Shown here: piece after piece, positions 9,858 through 19,026 of the stretch | How positions within the stretch are numbered: position 1 is the first letter of the stretch | How the letters are laid out: every line of letters starts with the position of its first letter | Assembly: GCA_052084925.1 (NCBI GenBank) | Contig: JBQDEV010000004.1 | Coordinates: 191,080-255,079 of the forward strand | Direction of reading: 5' to 3' | DNA length: 64,000 nt | Source: CmP2 sp052084925 | GTDB taxonomy: Bacteria > Actinomycetota > Actinomycetes > Actinomycetales > Micrococcaceae | Notes under the pieces: generated by a model | Databases searched by the model: none | What the model saw: only the letters and a program-made list of their open reading frames with translations | What the model was told of the DNA's origin: nothing | Program-made: the position numbers and the translations under genes

Positions 9858-10907
9858 GTGATTCGCACCGTGAGCAACACACCCGGCCCGCTAGAGGATG
9901 TCTTGGTAGAGCCGCCCGGCCCGCTGCGCCGCGTGATCAACGCCGTGGACCAGTTCGCCGACCGATTCATGCCGCATTCCTTCACTAAGCTGACCCTGGG
10001 GCTGGCGGTGGCGTCACTGATCTCGGAGATCGGCATCATCGTCACCGGCGGAGCCGTCCGGCTCACCCAATCCGGGCTCGGCTGTCCGACCTGGCCGCGG
10101 TGCACCCCCGAGTCGCTGACGAATACCCCCGAGATGGGGATCCACGGCATCATCGAATTCGGCAACCGCACGCTGACCTTCGTCCTCGCGGCCATCGCAC
10201 TGGCCATGGTCATGGTGCTGTGGAATCGGAGACGCAGCCATCCACAGCCGTTCTGGATCGCCATCGGGCTGCTCCTGGGTATCCCCGGCCAGGCGATCAT
10301 CGGCGGGATCACCGTGCTCACTCAGCTCAATCCGTGGGTCGTAGCGTTCCACTTCCTGCTCTCCACGGTCATGGTCTGCTTCGCTTCTCTGATGCTCAAT
10401 CGCATCGCCTTGGAGGTCCGCTCTGCTCGTGAAGGACGAACGGATGTGCCTGTGGTCAACGGCGAGACGTCTGCCTGGAGCCGGGGCCTGGCCTGGGTCA
10501 TCTTCGCGACCGGTTGGGTGGTGCTCTATCTGGGCACTATCGTGACCGGCACCGGTCCCCACGGTGGTGACGCCGAGGCTCCGCGTCACGGGTTCGATCC
10601 GCTGATCGTCACGCGGCTTCACGCGTTCCCCGTGTATGCCATGGTGGCCGCCACCGTGCTGTTCGTGATCCTGGTCCTGAGGATGAACTCCTCCGCGAGC
10701 CAGCGGCGTAGCGCCTGGCTGATGCTCAGTGCTGTGATCCTCCAAGGCGTGATCGGCTACATCCAGCACTTCACGGGGTTGCCCATTGGCGTCGTGCTCC
10801 TGCACATGCTGGGATCAGGCATCGTCGTATGGGCGATGACTCTCGTGTGGGACCGGCAACGATCCACCTATGTTGCCAACCGCTCAGAAGAAGCCGCCTC
10901 GTTGTAA
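9858..10907 (+). CDS. ctaA: Heme A synthase (COX15/CtaA)
   Basis: CtaA oxidises the C8 methyl of heme O to a formyl group to make heme A for aa3-type cytochrome oxidase. The 349-residue protein has about eight transmembrane helices in two four-helix halves. Typical motifs are GAVRLTQSGLGCPTWPRC with the conserved Cys pair, HGIIEFGNR with a heme-ligand His, and GTIVTGTGPHGGD with HGFDP in the second half. GTG at 9858 or GTG at 9870 may be the start. It is last in the operon with the ABC transporter; CtaB, which supplies heme O, is convergent downstream. Confidence 0.93.
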   Translation: MIRTVSNTPGPLEDVLVEPPGPLRRVINAVDQFADRFMPHSFTKLTLGLAVASLISEIGIIVTGGAVRLTQSGLGCPTWPRCTPESLTNTPEMGIHGIIEFGNRTLTFVLAAIALAMVMVLWNRRRSHPQPFWIAIGLLLGIPGQAIIGGITVLTQLNPWVVAFHFLLSTVMVCFASLMLNRIALEVRSAREGRTDVPVVNGETSAWSRGLAWVIFATGWVVLYLGTIVTGTGPHGGDAEAPRHGFDPLIVTRLHAFPVYAMVAATVLFVILVLRMNSSASQRRSAWLMLSAVILQGVIGYIQHFTGLPIGVVLLHMLGSGIVVWAMTLVWDRQRSTYVANRSEEAASL

Positions 10908-10956
10908 TCCCCGGTACGACCCCCGGAGCAGGCGCGCTGTGACGTCGCCCTGAGAT

Positions 10957-10990
10957 GAGACCACCTCGACCGCATGAACGAGGTAGTCTC
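10957..10990 (+). terminator. Hairpin 50 nt after ctaA
   Basis: A 12-bp stem with one mismatch (10957-10968 with 10979-10990) closes a 10-nt loop and is followed by GTCGTTTCTC. It is a plausible terminator for the ABC-ctaA operon. Confidence 0.45.
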
Positions 10991-11273
10991 GTCGTTTCTC
11001 AGCGGACGACGGCGAGGCTCGACGTCCCTTCGGTGGCGCCGGCACGGTCAGCATTGTTCGTCGCTACCGTGGAGTGACAGGACGGAAATCCGGAAGCGAG
11101 AAACGCCACGCGGTGGGTACACACGAGATCACGGAAGGTCTCTGGAGGTCGGACCCTACGATGGGTGTCGCTGAACTGTATCGCCCGAGCCGACGGCGTT
11201 CAGGCAAACGTCAACGAAAGAGGCAGCCACGCCGATCGGCCCAGCGGGCAACCGGCGTGAGTCTCCTCCACTC
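10991..11273. other. Intergenic region between convergent ctaA and ctaB, no supported gene
   Basis: Together with 10908-10990 this is about 366 nt without a convincing gene. Short open frames exist on + (for example 11074-11277), but they lack a ribosome-binding site and have no protein-like composition. A weak inverted repeat (11228-11234 with 11253-11259) lies just past the ctaB stop and may help end ctaB transcription. Confidence 0.5.
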
Positions 11274-12254
11274 CTAGCCGCCGATGCGCATTAGAGGCTC
11301 GCCCACGAACGGGTCGATCGCCAGCGCAATGAAAAGCAGCGTCAAGTACGTGATGGAAAGATGGAAGACCTTCATGGCCTTCTTCTCCGTGAACCCGGGA
11401 CGCTGCGCGTCACGGTGCAGCACGTGGGACTCGTAGAGGAACCAGCCACCGGACACCACGGCGACCGCCGTGTAGGTGATGCCGGCCCAGCCCATGGGCA
11501 CGAGCAGCAGCGAACAGGCAATGGTCGCCCAGGCGTAGAGCACCACCTGGCTGGACACGACGCGGGCCGAGGCCACAGCACCGAGCATGGGAACGGCCGC
11601 ATTCTGGTAGTCGGTCTTGTACTTCATCGACAGCGGCCAGTAATGTGGCGGGGTCCACAGGAAGATGATCAGGAACAGCACGATCGCCGGCCATTCGACG
11701 GTCTCTCGGACCGCGGCCCACGCGATGAGGACCGGGAAGCAGCCGGCAATCCCGCCCCACACGATGTTCTGCTCGGTCCGGCGCTTCAGGATGAGCGAGT
11801 AGACCACCACATAGAAGAAGATGGCGGCCGCGCCGAGGGCGGCGGCCAGCAGATTCGCCCCGAAACCGAGAATCAGCAGGGACGCGATTCCCATCACCCA
11901 GGAGAAGATGAGGGCCTCACGAGGCGTCACATCACCGGTGACCAGGGGGCGGTTCTCGGTGCGCTTCATCACCTTGTCGATATCGCGGTCGATATAGCAG
12001 TTGAATGCGCTGGCCGAGCCAGCCGACATCGCACCGCCGATCATCGTGGCGATCATGACCCACACGTCCGGAAAACCGCGCTGGGCGAAGATCATCGTCG
12101 GCAGGGTGGTCACCAGGAGCAACTCCATCACCCGAGGCTTGGTCAGGGCGACGTAGGCGGCGAACTTGCGCTTGAATCCGATCTTCTGGACGCGATCGGC
12201 ACCCAGTGCAGGGACCATGGTCGCGTTCGGCCGGGATTCAACAGAGGAAGACAT
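11274..12254 (-). CDS. ctaB: Protoheme IX farnesyltransferase, heme O synthase
   Basis: CtaB adds a farnesyl group to heme B to give heme O, the substrate of CtaA. The 326-residue UbiA-family membrane protein has eight to nine helices. It carries the prenyl-diphosphate motif NCYIDRDIDKVMKRTENRP and a second Asp/His-containing loop (FLWTPPHYWPLSMKYKTDYQ). ATG at 12254 is preferred to the TTG at 12260. It is divergent from tkt, with its own putative -10 box at 12312-12317. Confidence 0.95.
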   Translation of the reverse strand: MSSSVESRPNATMVPALGADRVQKIGFKRKFAAYVALTKPRVMELLLVTTLPTMIFAQRGFPDVWVMIATMIGGAMSAGSASAFNCYIDRDIDKVMKRTENRPLVTGDVTPREALIFSWVMGIASLLILGFGANLLAAALGAAAIFFYVVVYSLILKRRTEQNIVWGGIAGCFPVLIAWAAVRETVEWPAIVLFLIIFLWTPPHYWPLSMKYKTDYQNAAVPMLGAVASARVVSSQVVLYAWATIACSLLLVPMGWAGITYTAVAVVSGGWFLYESHVLHRDAQRPGFTEKKAMKVFHLSITYLTLLFIALAIDPFVGEPLMRIGG

Positions 12255-12311
12255 GTGCAACTCGCGGGGCAGGTGGCGGGTGAGGGCGGCACGACTGAAG
12301 GTGCCTCATCC

Positions 12312-12317
12312 AGTGTA
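12312..12317 (-). promoter_or_regulatory. Putative -10 box for ctaB
   Basis: TACACT on the minus strand fits TANNNT and lies about 58 nt before the ctaB start. The -35 region is weak. Confidence 0.3.
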
Positions 12318-12420
12318 GCCGTCTTTCTCGACAATGCGTCGAACATCTCGGGTGCTCGAGCCCTCAGGGCGATAAGCTGATGACATACCCGTTCGCCAAC
12401 ATCTCCACAGGAGGAACTTC

Positions 12421-14610
12421 GTGACGACGTCTTCGACTCCCGATCAGTCCGTTCGGCCGCTTTTGAACCGCTTGGAGCCGGCTCGGGAGTATTCCTACAC
12501 CGAAGACGAAGCCCGATTCGTCGACACGCTGCGTGTTCTGGCTGGCGACGCCGTCGAGAAGGTCGGCCACGGGCATCCCGGCACCGCGATCTCTCTGGCC
12601 CCGGTGGCCTGGCAGCTGTTCCAGAACATCATGCATCTGGATCCGAGCGACGACGGCTGGGCTGGTCGGGACCGTTTCGTCCTCTCCCCCGGTCACACCT
12701 CGCTGACCCTGTACCTGCAGCTGTTCGCCGCGGGCTTCGGCCTGGAACTGGAGGACATCGAGGCACTGCGCACCTGGGGATCGCTGACCCCCGGCCACCC
12801 CGAATACGGGCACACCTCCGGTGTGGAGATCACCACCGGCCCCTTGGGCCAGGGACTGGCTTCGGCTGTCGGCTTCGCCTACGAGCAGCGTCGCGTCCGC
12901 GGACTGCTCGACCCCGAAGCCCCGGCGGGCACCTCGCCTTTCGACCATCACGTCTTCGTTATCGCCTCGGACGGCGATCTGCAGGAAGGCGTCACCTCGG
13001 AGGCATCCTCGCTGGCCGGATCCCAGGAGCTGGGCAACCTCGTCGTCATCTACGACGACAACAAGATCTCTATCGAGGATGACACTAACGTCGCCTTCTC
13101 CGAGGACGTGGCGGCACGCTATCGCGCCTACGGCTGGGACGTGCAGGAAGTGGACTGGAACGGGACCGGCGCCTACGTGGAGGACACCCGCGAACTCTAC
13201 GACGCCGTCATCGCCGCGAAGCAGGACGCCGCTCGACCGTCGCTGATCGTGCTGCGCACCGTGATCGGTTGGCCCTCCCCGACCAAGCAGAACACCGGCG
13301 GAATCCACGGTTCCAAGCTCGGTGCCGACGAGTTGGCCGGGCTGAAATCGGAACTGGGCTTCGACCCGGAGAAGCACTTCGACGTCGATGACCGCCTCCT
13401 GGCCCAGGCCCGTGAGGTGGGGGCACGATCGGCTGAGTACCGCGCCCAGTGGGAGCAGTCGCTGCAGCACTGGCGCACGGAGCATCCCGACCGCGCCGAA
13501 CTCTTCGACCGGCTACGCCACCGCGCACTTCCCGAGGGCTTCACCGAAGCATTCCCGAGCTTCGACGCCGACTTCGGCGACGGGGCCAAGGGGCTGGCTA
13601 CCCGTGCGGCTTCCGGCAAGGTGCTCAACGCCCTGGCCGGGATCATGCCGGAACTGTGGGGCGGCTCGGCCGACCTCGCCGGCTCCAACAACACCACCAT
13701 GGAGGGTGAGCCTTCCTTCATTCCGGCCGCCCGCCAAACGGATACCTGGTCCGGCAACCCGTACGGGCGGACCCTGCACTTCGGTATTCGGGAACACGCC
13801 GCGGCGGCGATCGTTAACGGCATCTCCCTGGGGGCACTGACCCGCGCCTATGCCGGGACCTTCCTGATCTTCTCGGACTACCAGCGCCCCGCCGTGCGCC
13901 TGGCCGCGCTGATGCAGGTGCCCTCGATCTTCGTCTGGACGCACGATTCGATCGGTCTCGGCGAGGACGGGCCCACGCATCAGCCGGTGGAGCAGCTGGC
14001 CAGCCTTCGTGCGATCCCGGGCCTCGACGTCGTGCGTCCCGCCGACGCCAATGAGACCGCCTGGGCCTGGAAGACCATCCTCGAGCACACCGATCGACCC
14101 GCCGGGCTGGTGCTCTCCCGACAGAACCTGCCGATCCTGCCGCGCGGCGAGGACGGTTTCGCGGACGCCTCCCTCACGGCGCGGGGCGCCTATGTGCTGC
14201 TCGAGGCCCACGACGCCGACGGCGTGGTGAGCGCTCCGGGCGCCGTCGTGCTGGCCACCGGCTCGGAGGTCCAGATCGCGGTCGCCGCCCGTGAGATGCT
14301 CCAGGCACAGGGCATTGCGACCCGCGTGGTGTCCGCGCCCTGCCTGGAATGGTTTGACGCCCAGGATTCCTCCTACCGGGAGTCCGTGCTGGGAGCTGAG
14401 GGGACGGCCCGCGTCTCCATCGAGGCCGGAGTCAGCCAGGGGTGGCAGAAGTACACCGGTGCCCGCGGCGCCCAGGTCTCCTTGGAGCACTTCGGTGCCT
14501 CCGCCGCCTACCAGCGGCTGTTCGACGAGTTCGGTCTCACCGCCGACGCCGTCGTCGACGCCGTGCGCGGACTCACCGACGGAGTACACGACGCAGAGAA
14601 AGAGGACTGA
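12421..14610 (+). CDS. tkt: Transketolase
   Basis: Transketolase moves two-carbon units between sugar phosphates in the non-oxidative pentose phosphate pathway, using thiamine diphosphate. The 729-residue protein has the expected landmarks: GHPGTAISLAP, SGVEITTGPLGQGLASAVG, the ThDP-binding SDGDLQEGVTSEAS, FGIREHAAAAIVNG with the catalytic Glu, and THDSIGLGEDGPTHQP. GTG at 12421 has AGGAGG 7-8 nt upstream. It leads a six-gene run (tkt-tal-pgi-zwf-opcA-pgl). Confidence 0.97.
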   Translation: MTTSSTPDQSVRPLLNRLEPAREYSYTEDEARFVDTLRVLAGDAVEKVGHGHPGTAISLAPVAWQLFQNIMHLDPSDDGWAGRDRFVLSPGHTSLTLYLQLFAAGFGLELEDIEALRTWGSLTPGHPEYGHTSGVEITTGPLGQGLASAVGFAYEQRRVRGLLDPEAPAGTSPFDHHVFVIASDGDLQEGVTSEASSLAGSQELGNLVVIYDDNKISIEDDTNVAFSEDVAARYRAYGWDVQEVDWNGTGAYVEDTRELYDAVIAAKQDAARPSLIVLRTVIGWPSPTKQNTGGIHGSKLGADELAGLKSELGFDPEKHFDVDDRLLAQAREVGARSAEYRAQWEQSLQHWRTEHPDRAELFDRLRHRALPEGFTEAFPSFDADFGDGAKGLATRAASGKVLNALAGIMPELWGGSADLAGSNNTTMEGEPSFIPAARQTDTWSGNPYGRTLHFGIREHAAAAIVNGISLGALTRAYAGTFLIFSDYQRPAVRLAALMQVPSIFVWTHDSIGLGEDGPTHQPVEQLASLRAIPGLDVVRPADANETAWAWKTILEHTDRPAGLVLSRQNLPILPRGEDGFADASLTARGAYVLLEAHDADGVVSAPGAVVLATGSEVQIAVAAREMLQAQGIATRVVSAPCLEWFDAQDSSYRESVLGAEGTARVSIEAGVSQGWQKYTGARGAQVSLEHFGASAAYQRLFDEFGLTADAVVDAVRGLTDGVHDAEKED

Positions 14611-14612
14611 TC

Positions 14613-15731
14613 ATGACCCAGAACCCCCGGACCCAGGCGCTGCACGACGCGGGAGTGTCGCTGTGGCTGGATGACCTCTCGCGCGATCGCATCAGCACGG
14701 GAAACCTCCAGGAGCTCATTGACACCCGCACCATTACCGGGGTCACCACGAACCCGGCCATCTTCGCGGCCGCGCTATCGCAGGGAACCAGCTACGACGC
14801 CGACATCGCCCAGCTGGCGGCCGACGGGGCGAGCGTGGATGAGGCCGTGGCGCGGCTGACCACCGACGACGTGCGGGCCGCCTGCGAGATCCTGGCGCCG
14901 CAGTACGAACAGTCCGGCGGCGTCGACGGGCGGGTCTCCATCGAGGTCGACCCACGACTGGCCCGCGAGACCGAGGCCACGGTCGAGGAGGCCACGCGCC
15001 TGGCCGAGACAGTGGGACGCGAGAACGTGCTCATCAAGATCCCCGCCACCGCGGAGGGCCTGCCGGCTATCTCTGAGGTGCTCGCCGCCGGGATCAGCGT
15101 CAACGTTACGCTGATCTTCTCGCTGAACCGCTACCGCGAGGTGATCAACGCCTGGATGATCGGACTCGAACGAGCCCGGGACGCCGGTCATGACCTGAGC
15201 CGTATCCACTCGGTGGCCTCGTTCTTCGTCTCGCGCGTTGACACCGAAATCGACCGACGCCTCGATGCTCTGGACCTGGATGCCGAGCGTCGCGATGGCC
15301 TGCGCAGCCGGGCCGGACTGGCCAATGCCCGCCTGGCCTACCGGATCTTCACCGACGCCCTGGACACCGAACGGTGGCGGCTGTTGGAATCGGCGGGCGC
15401 TCCGGTGCAGCGCCCACTGTGGGCCTCCACCGGGACCAAGGACCCGAAGCTGCCTGACACCCTCTACGTGGTGGGACTCGTCGCGTCGAACACCGTCAAC
15501 ACGATGCCGGAGAAGACGCTCGAGGCTCTCGCCGATCACGGTGAGGTCCTCGGCGACACCGTGCAGGACGGTTACGACGACGCCGACGATCTGCTCGATG
15601 ACCTGGGCCGGCTGGGCATCGACTACCAAGATGTCGTCACCGTCCTCGAGGACGAGGGACTGCAGAAATTCGTGGATGCCTGGGACGAGCTGCTGGGGCG
15701 GCTGACGCAGTCCCTCGACGCGGCTCGCTGA
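14613..15731 (+). CDS. tal: Transaldolase
   Basis: This 372-residue enzyme exchanges dihydroxyacetone units between sugar phosphates. The Schiff-base Lys lies in NVLIKIPATAEGLPA, and TTNPAIFAAAL and the actinobacterial WASTGTKDPKLPDTLYV are present. The longest frame starts inside tkt at 14442, but ATG at 14613 with GAGGA upstream, 2 nt after the tkt stop, is the real start. The length is that of the larger actinobacterial and cyanobacterial transaldolases. Confidence 0.96.
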   Translation: MTQNPRTQALHDAGVSLWLDDLSRDRISTGNLQELIDTRTITGVTTNPAIFAAALSQGTSYDADIAQLAADGASVDEAVARLTTDDVRAACEILAPQYEQSGGVDGRVSIEVDPRLARETEATVEEATRLAETVGRENVLIKIPATAEGLPAISEVLAAGISVNVTLIFSLNRYREVINAWMIGLERARDAGHDLSRIHSVASFFVSRVDTEIDRRLDALDLDAERRDGLRSRAGLANARLAYRIFTDALDTERWRLLESAGAPVQRPLWASTGTKDPKLPDTLYVVGLVASNTVNTMPEKTLEALADHGEVLGDTVQDGYDDADDLLDDLGRLGIDYQDVVTVLEDEGLQKFVDAWDELLGRLTQSLDAAR

Positions 15732-15772
15732 TCCGCGCTCCTCCCGCCAGGACCGATTGAGAAGGACAGAGA

Positions 15773-17458
15773 ATGAACTCGTTGGGCATCAACGCCACCG
15801 GTGCGGCCGTCGGCGCAATCGACCGCCATGTCTCCACCCTCGTCGACGACCGGGTGGCCTCCCGGTTGGGTGAACAGGACCCCACGCTGTGGGGTGGCGA
15901 CGCCGAATCCGAGGCGTCGCGCCGACTCGGGTGGGTGGAGCCGTTCGCGGCGACCCGGGGGATCCTTCCCGAGGTGTTCCAGCTGAAGGAGGAGCTCGAG
16001 GCGCAGTCCATTCAGCGGGTCATCCTTGCCGGTATGGGTGGGTCGTCGTTGGCCCCCGAGGTCATCGCCCGCTCGGCCGGGGTCCCCCTGACGGTCCTGG
16101 ACTCCACGGACCCCGAGATGATTGGCAACGTGCTGGCGGCCGGCGTCAAGGATGCGGTGCTCGTGGTGGCCTCCAAGTCCGGCTCCACCGTCGAGACCGA
16201 CTCCCAGCGCCGAGCCTTCGCCCGCGCCTGCGAGGATGCCGGGCTGGAGGCCCGACATCACATCGTGGTGGTGACCGATCCTGGATCACCGCTCGATGAG
16301 CTGGCCCGCGGTGAAGGCTACCGAGCGGTGTTCAACGCCGATCCGAACGTGGGCGGGCGCTATTCGGCACTCACCGCGTTCGGCATCGTGCCGACGGCCC
16401 TGGCCGGGGTCGACGTCGAGACACTGCTCGACGAGGCCGAAGAGGTGCTGGACCTCCTGCTCACCGACGACGCGGACAACATCGGACTGCGTCTGGGGGC
16501 AGCGCTGGGGGGCACAGCTCCGTTGCGCGACAAGCTCGTCATCAACGTCCTCGATGAACGACTTCCCGGTTTCGGTGACTGGGCCGAGCAGCTGATCGCC
16601 GAGTCCACCGGCAAGAACGACACCGGGCTGCTCCCGGTCGTCGTGGAGCAGGACGCCCCGGAATTGTCGTCGCAGGCACCGGATCTGCTGCAGGTCGAGA
16701 TCATCCCCGACGTCGACCAGCCCCTGGACGGTCAGACGGAGCTCTTCGACGTCGACGACGCCCAGCGCTCCGCGCCGGAGTCGGGTGTGCAGGTCTACGG
16801 ACCCCTCGGCGCCCAGTTCCTACTCTGGGAATTCGCCACCGTGATCGCCGGACGACTTTTGGGCGTCAACCCCTTCGACCAGCCCGATGTCGAATCGGCC
16901 AAGGTCGCAGCACGGGCGCTGCTCGACACCACGCCCGAACCGGAGGTGGCTCAGGCACAACTGAACGGGATCGAGATCTTCGGCCCGGGTTCCGTCACGG
17001 CCCCGGCCCAGGGCGAGCCGGCCGGGACCGTGGCCGCGCTGGCCGACGTCCTGCACGCCACCCTCGAGCTGATCCCGGAGCACGGATATCTCAGCGTGCA
17101 GGCCTACCTGGACCGGCTGAACAACCACGACCTGGCCGCGATGCGCGGGCTGTTGGCCAGTGCCACCGACCGGCCGGTCACCTTCGGCTGGGGTCCCCGG
17201 TTCCTGCACTCGACCGGGCAATTCCACAAGGGTGGGCCGAAAATCGGCGTCTTCCTGCAGATCACCGGAGACTCGTTTGCCGATCTGGAGGTGCCAGGGC
17301 GCCCCTTCAGCTTCGGTCAGCTCATCACCGCTCAGGCGGCCGGCGACGCCCGCGTGCTCAGCGACCACGGGATGACCGTGGTGCGTCTGCACGTTCAGGA
17401 CCGTGAGCGGGGCCTGCAACAGGTGCTCGAAGCGGCACAACGAATTTCTCAGGGCTGA
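15773..17458 (+). CDS. pgi: Glucose-6-phosphate isomerase
   Basis: This 561-residue enzyme interconverts glucose-6-phosphate and fructose-6-phosphate. SIS-type sugar-phosphate motifs are visible: LAGMGGSSLAPEV, SKSGSTVETDSQ and GGRYSALTAFG. LIAESTGKNDTGLLPVV fits the active-site region, and LHSTGQFHKGGPK lies near the C-terminus. It has the divergent actinobacterial form that also resembles the isomerase half of Tal-Pgi fusions; here tal and pgi are separate genes 41 nt apart. AGAAGGACAGAGA precedes ATG. Confidence 0.95.
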   Translation: MNSLGINATGAAVGAIDRHVSTLVDDRVASRLGEQDPTLWGGDAESEASRRLGWVEPFAATRGILPEVFQLKEELEAQSIQRVILAGMGGSSLAPEVIARSAGVPLTVLDSTDPEMIGNVLAAGVKDAVLVVASKSGSTVETDSQRRAFARACEDAGLEARHHIVVVTDPGSPLDELARGEGYRAVFNADPNVGGRYSALTAFGIVPTALAGVDVETLLDEAEEVLDLLLTDDADNIGLRLGAALGGTAPLRDKLVINVLDERLPGFGDWAEQLIAESTGKNDTGLLPVVVEQDAPELSSQAPDLLQVEIIPDVDQPLDGQTELFDVDDAQRSAPESGVQVYGPLGAQFLLWEFATVIAGRLLGVNPFDQPDVESAKVAARALLDTTPEPEVAQAQLNGIEIFGPGSVTAPAQGEPAGTVAALADVLHATLELIPEHGYLSVQAYLDRLNNHDLAAMRGLLASATDRPVTFGWGPRFLHSTGQFHKGGPKIGVFLQITGDSFADLEVPGRPFSFGQLITAQAAGDARVLSDHGMTVVRLHVQDRERGLQQVLEAAQRISQG

Positions 17459-17469
17459 GCGGCAGATTG

Positions 17470-17475
17470 TAGGCT
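17470..17475 (+). promoter_or_regulatory. -10 box of a possible leaderless promoter for zwf
   Basis: TAGGCT ends 6 nt before GTG at 17482, in the short gap after pgi. No Shine-Dalgarno precedes that GTG. This suggests an internal leaderless promoter in the sugar-phosphate run. Confidence 0.4.
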
Positions 17476-17481
17476 TGACCG

Positions 17482-19026
17482 GTGATCAATCCCCTGCGTG
17501 ACAGCGCTGATCGTCGACTCACGAGGATCGCCGGGCCCTCCGCCTTGGTCCTCTTCGGAGTGACCGGCGACCTCGCGCGCAAGAAGCTGTTGCCCGCCAT
17601 CTACGACCTGGCCAATCGGGGCTTGCTGCCCCCGGGATTCTCGCTCGTCGGGTTCGGTCGGCGCGACTGGGACGACGACGCCTTCGCGGAGCAGGTGCGC
17701 TCCTCCGTGGAGGCCTCCGCACGCACCGAATGGAACCAGACCGTCTGGGATCAGCTGCGCGGCGGATTCCGTTTCGTCTCCGGCGGCTTCGACGACGCAG
17801 CCGCCTATGAACGTCTCGGCGAGGTCCTCGGAGAACTGGAGACCAGCCGCGGCACGGGGGGCAACACCGCCTTCTATCTCTCGATCCCCCCGGACTGGTT
17901 CGCGGAGGTCTCCCAGCAACTGGTGGATCATCATCTGGCCGGGCGCGATCTGGCCAGCGAGCAGCCGGCTGCGGAGCGCCCCTGGCGTCGGGTCGTCATC
18001 GAGAAGCCGTTCGGGCACGACCTGGCCAGCGCCCGCGAGCTCAACGACGTCATTGAGCAGGTCTTCGAGCCCGACGCTGTCTTCCGGATCGATCACTACC
18101 TGGGCAAGGAAACCGTCCAGAATCTGCTGGCACTGCGCTTCGCGAACCGTCTGTTCGAGCCGCTCTGGAACTCCCAGCACGTGGACCACGTGCAAATCAC
18201 GATGGCCGAGAACATCGGCATCGGCGGTCGTGCCGGATACTACGACGGCGTGGGCGCGGCGCGCGACGTCATCCAGAACCACTTGCTGCAGCTGCTGGCG
18301 CTGACCGCGATGGAGGAGCCGCTGTCCTACGAGGCCCACCACCTGCGGGCGGAAAAAGAGAAGGCCCTCGCCGCGGTGACCCTGCCCGAGGATCTGGGCC
18401 AGGCCTGCGCCCGGGGCCAGTACACCGGCGGTTGGCAGGGTGGTGAGAAGGTGGTCGGGTTCCTGGAGGAGGACGGCTTCAACCCGGAATCCACCACGGA
18501 AACCTACGCCGCGCTGAAGCTGGACATCAAGAACCGCCGCTGGGACGGCGTGCCGTTCTACCTGCGCGCTGGCAAGCGACTGGGCCGACGCGTCACCGAG
18601 ATCGCCGTCGTGTTCAAGAAGGCACCTAACCTGTTGTTCTCCGAGCACGACGCCGAGAACCTCGGGCAGAACACCGTGGTCATCCGGGTGCAGCCCGATG
18701 AGGGCGTCACCATCCGTTTCGCCTCCAAGGTCCCGGGGACCCAGCTGGAGATCCGTGACGTCACCATGGACTTCGGCTATGGGCACGCGTTCACGGAGGA
18801 CTCCCCGGAAGCCTACGAACGGCTCATCCTGGACGTGTTGCTCGGCGAGCCGCCGCTGTTCCCCCGCCACGAAGAGGTGGAGCTGTCTTGGCGGATCCTC
18901 GACCCCTTCGAGCAGTACTGGGCGTCGCTGCCCGAGCAGCCTGAGCCCTACACTCCCGGCAGTTGGGGTCCGGCCAGCGCGGACGCGCTGCTGGAGCGCG
19001 ATGGACGTGTCTGGAGGAGGCCCTGA
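17482..19026 (+). CDS. zwf: Glucose-6-phosphate 1-dehydrogenase
   Basis: Zwf makes 6-phosphogluconolactone and NADPH. The 514-residue protein shows the dinucleotide fold LFGVTGDLARKKLLPAIYDL near the N-terminus, EKPFGHDL, and the active-site RIDHYLGKETVQN. Length is normal. GTG at 17482 has no clear Shine-Dalgarno but a TANNNT box at leaderless distance. Its stop overlaps opcA (TGATG), fitting co-production with its actinobacterial partner OpcA. Confidence 0.97.
   Translation: MINPLRDSADRRLTRIAGPSALVLFGVTGDLARKKLLPAIYDLANRGLLPPGFSLVGFGRRDWDDDAFAEQVRSSVEASARTEWNQTVWDQLRGGFRFVSGGFDDAAAYERLGEVLGELETSRGTGGNTAFYLSIPPDWFAEVSQQLVDHHLAGRDLASEQPAAERPWRRVVIEKPFGHDLASARELNDVIEQVFEPDAVFRIDHYLGKETVQNLLALRFANRLFEPLWNSQHVDHVQITMAENIGIGGRAGYYDGVGAARDVIQNHLLQLLALTAMEEPLSYEAHHLRAEKEKALAAVTLPEDLGQACARGQYTGGWQGGEKVVGFLEEDGFNPESTTETYAALKLDIKNRRWDGVPFYLRAGKRLGRRVTEIAVVFKKAPNLLFSEHDAENLGQNTVVIRVQPDEGVTIRFASKVPGTQLEIRDVTMDFGYGHAFTEDSPEAYERLILDVLLGEPPLFPRHEEVELSWRILDPFEQYWASLPEQPEPYTPGSWGPASADALLERDGRVWRRP

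Noticed and set aside
11074..11277. 67-codon + frame between ctaA and ctaB
   Set aside because: Arg/Ser-rich, no ribosome-binding site, and it runs into the 3' end of ctaB.
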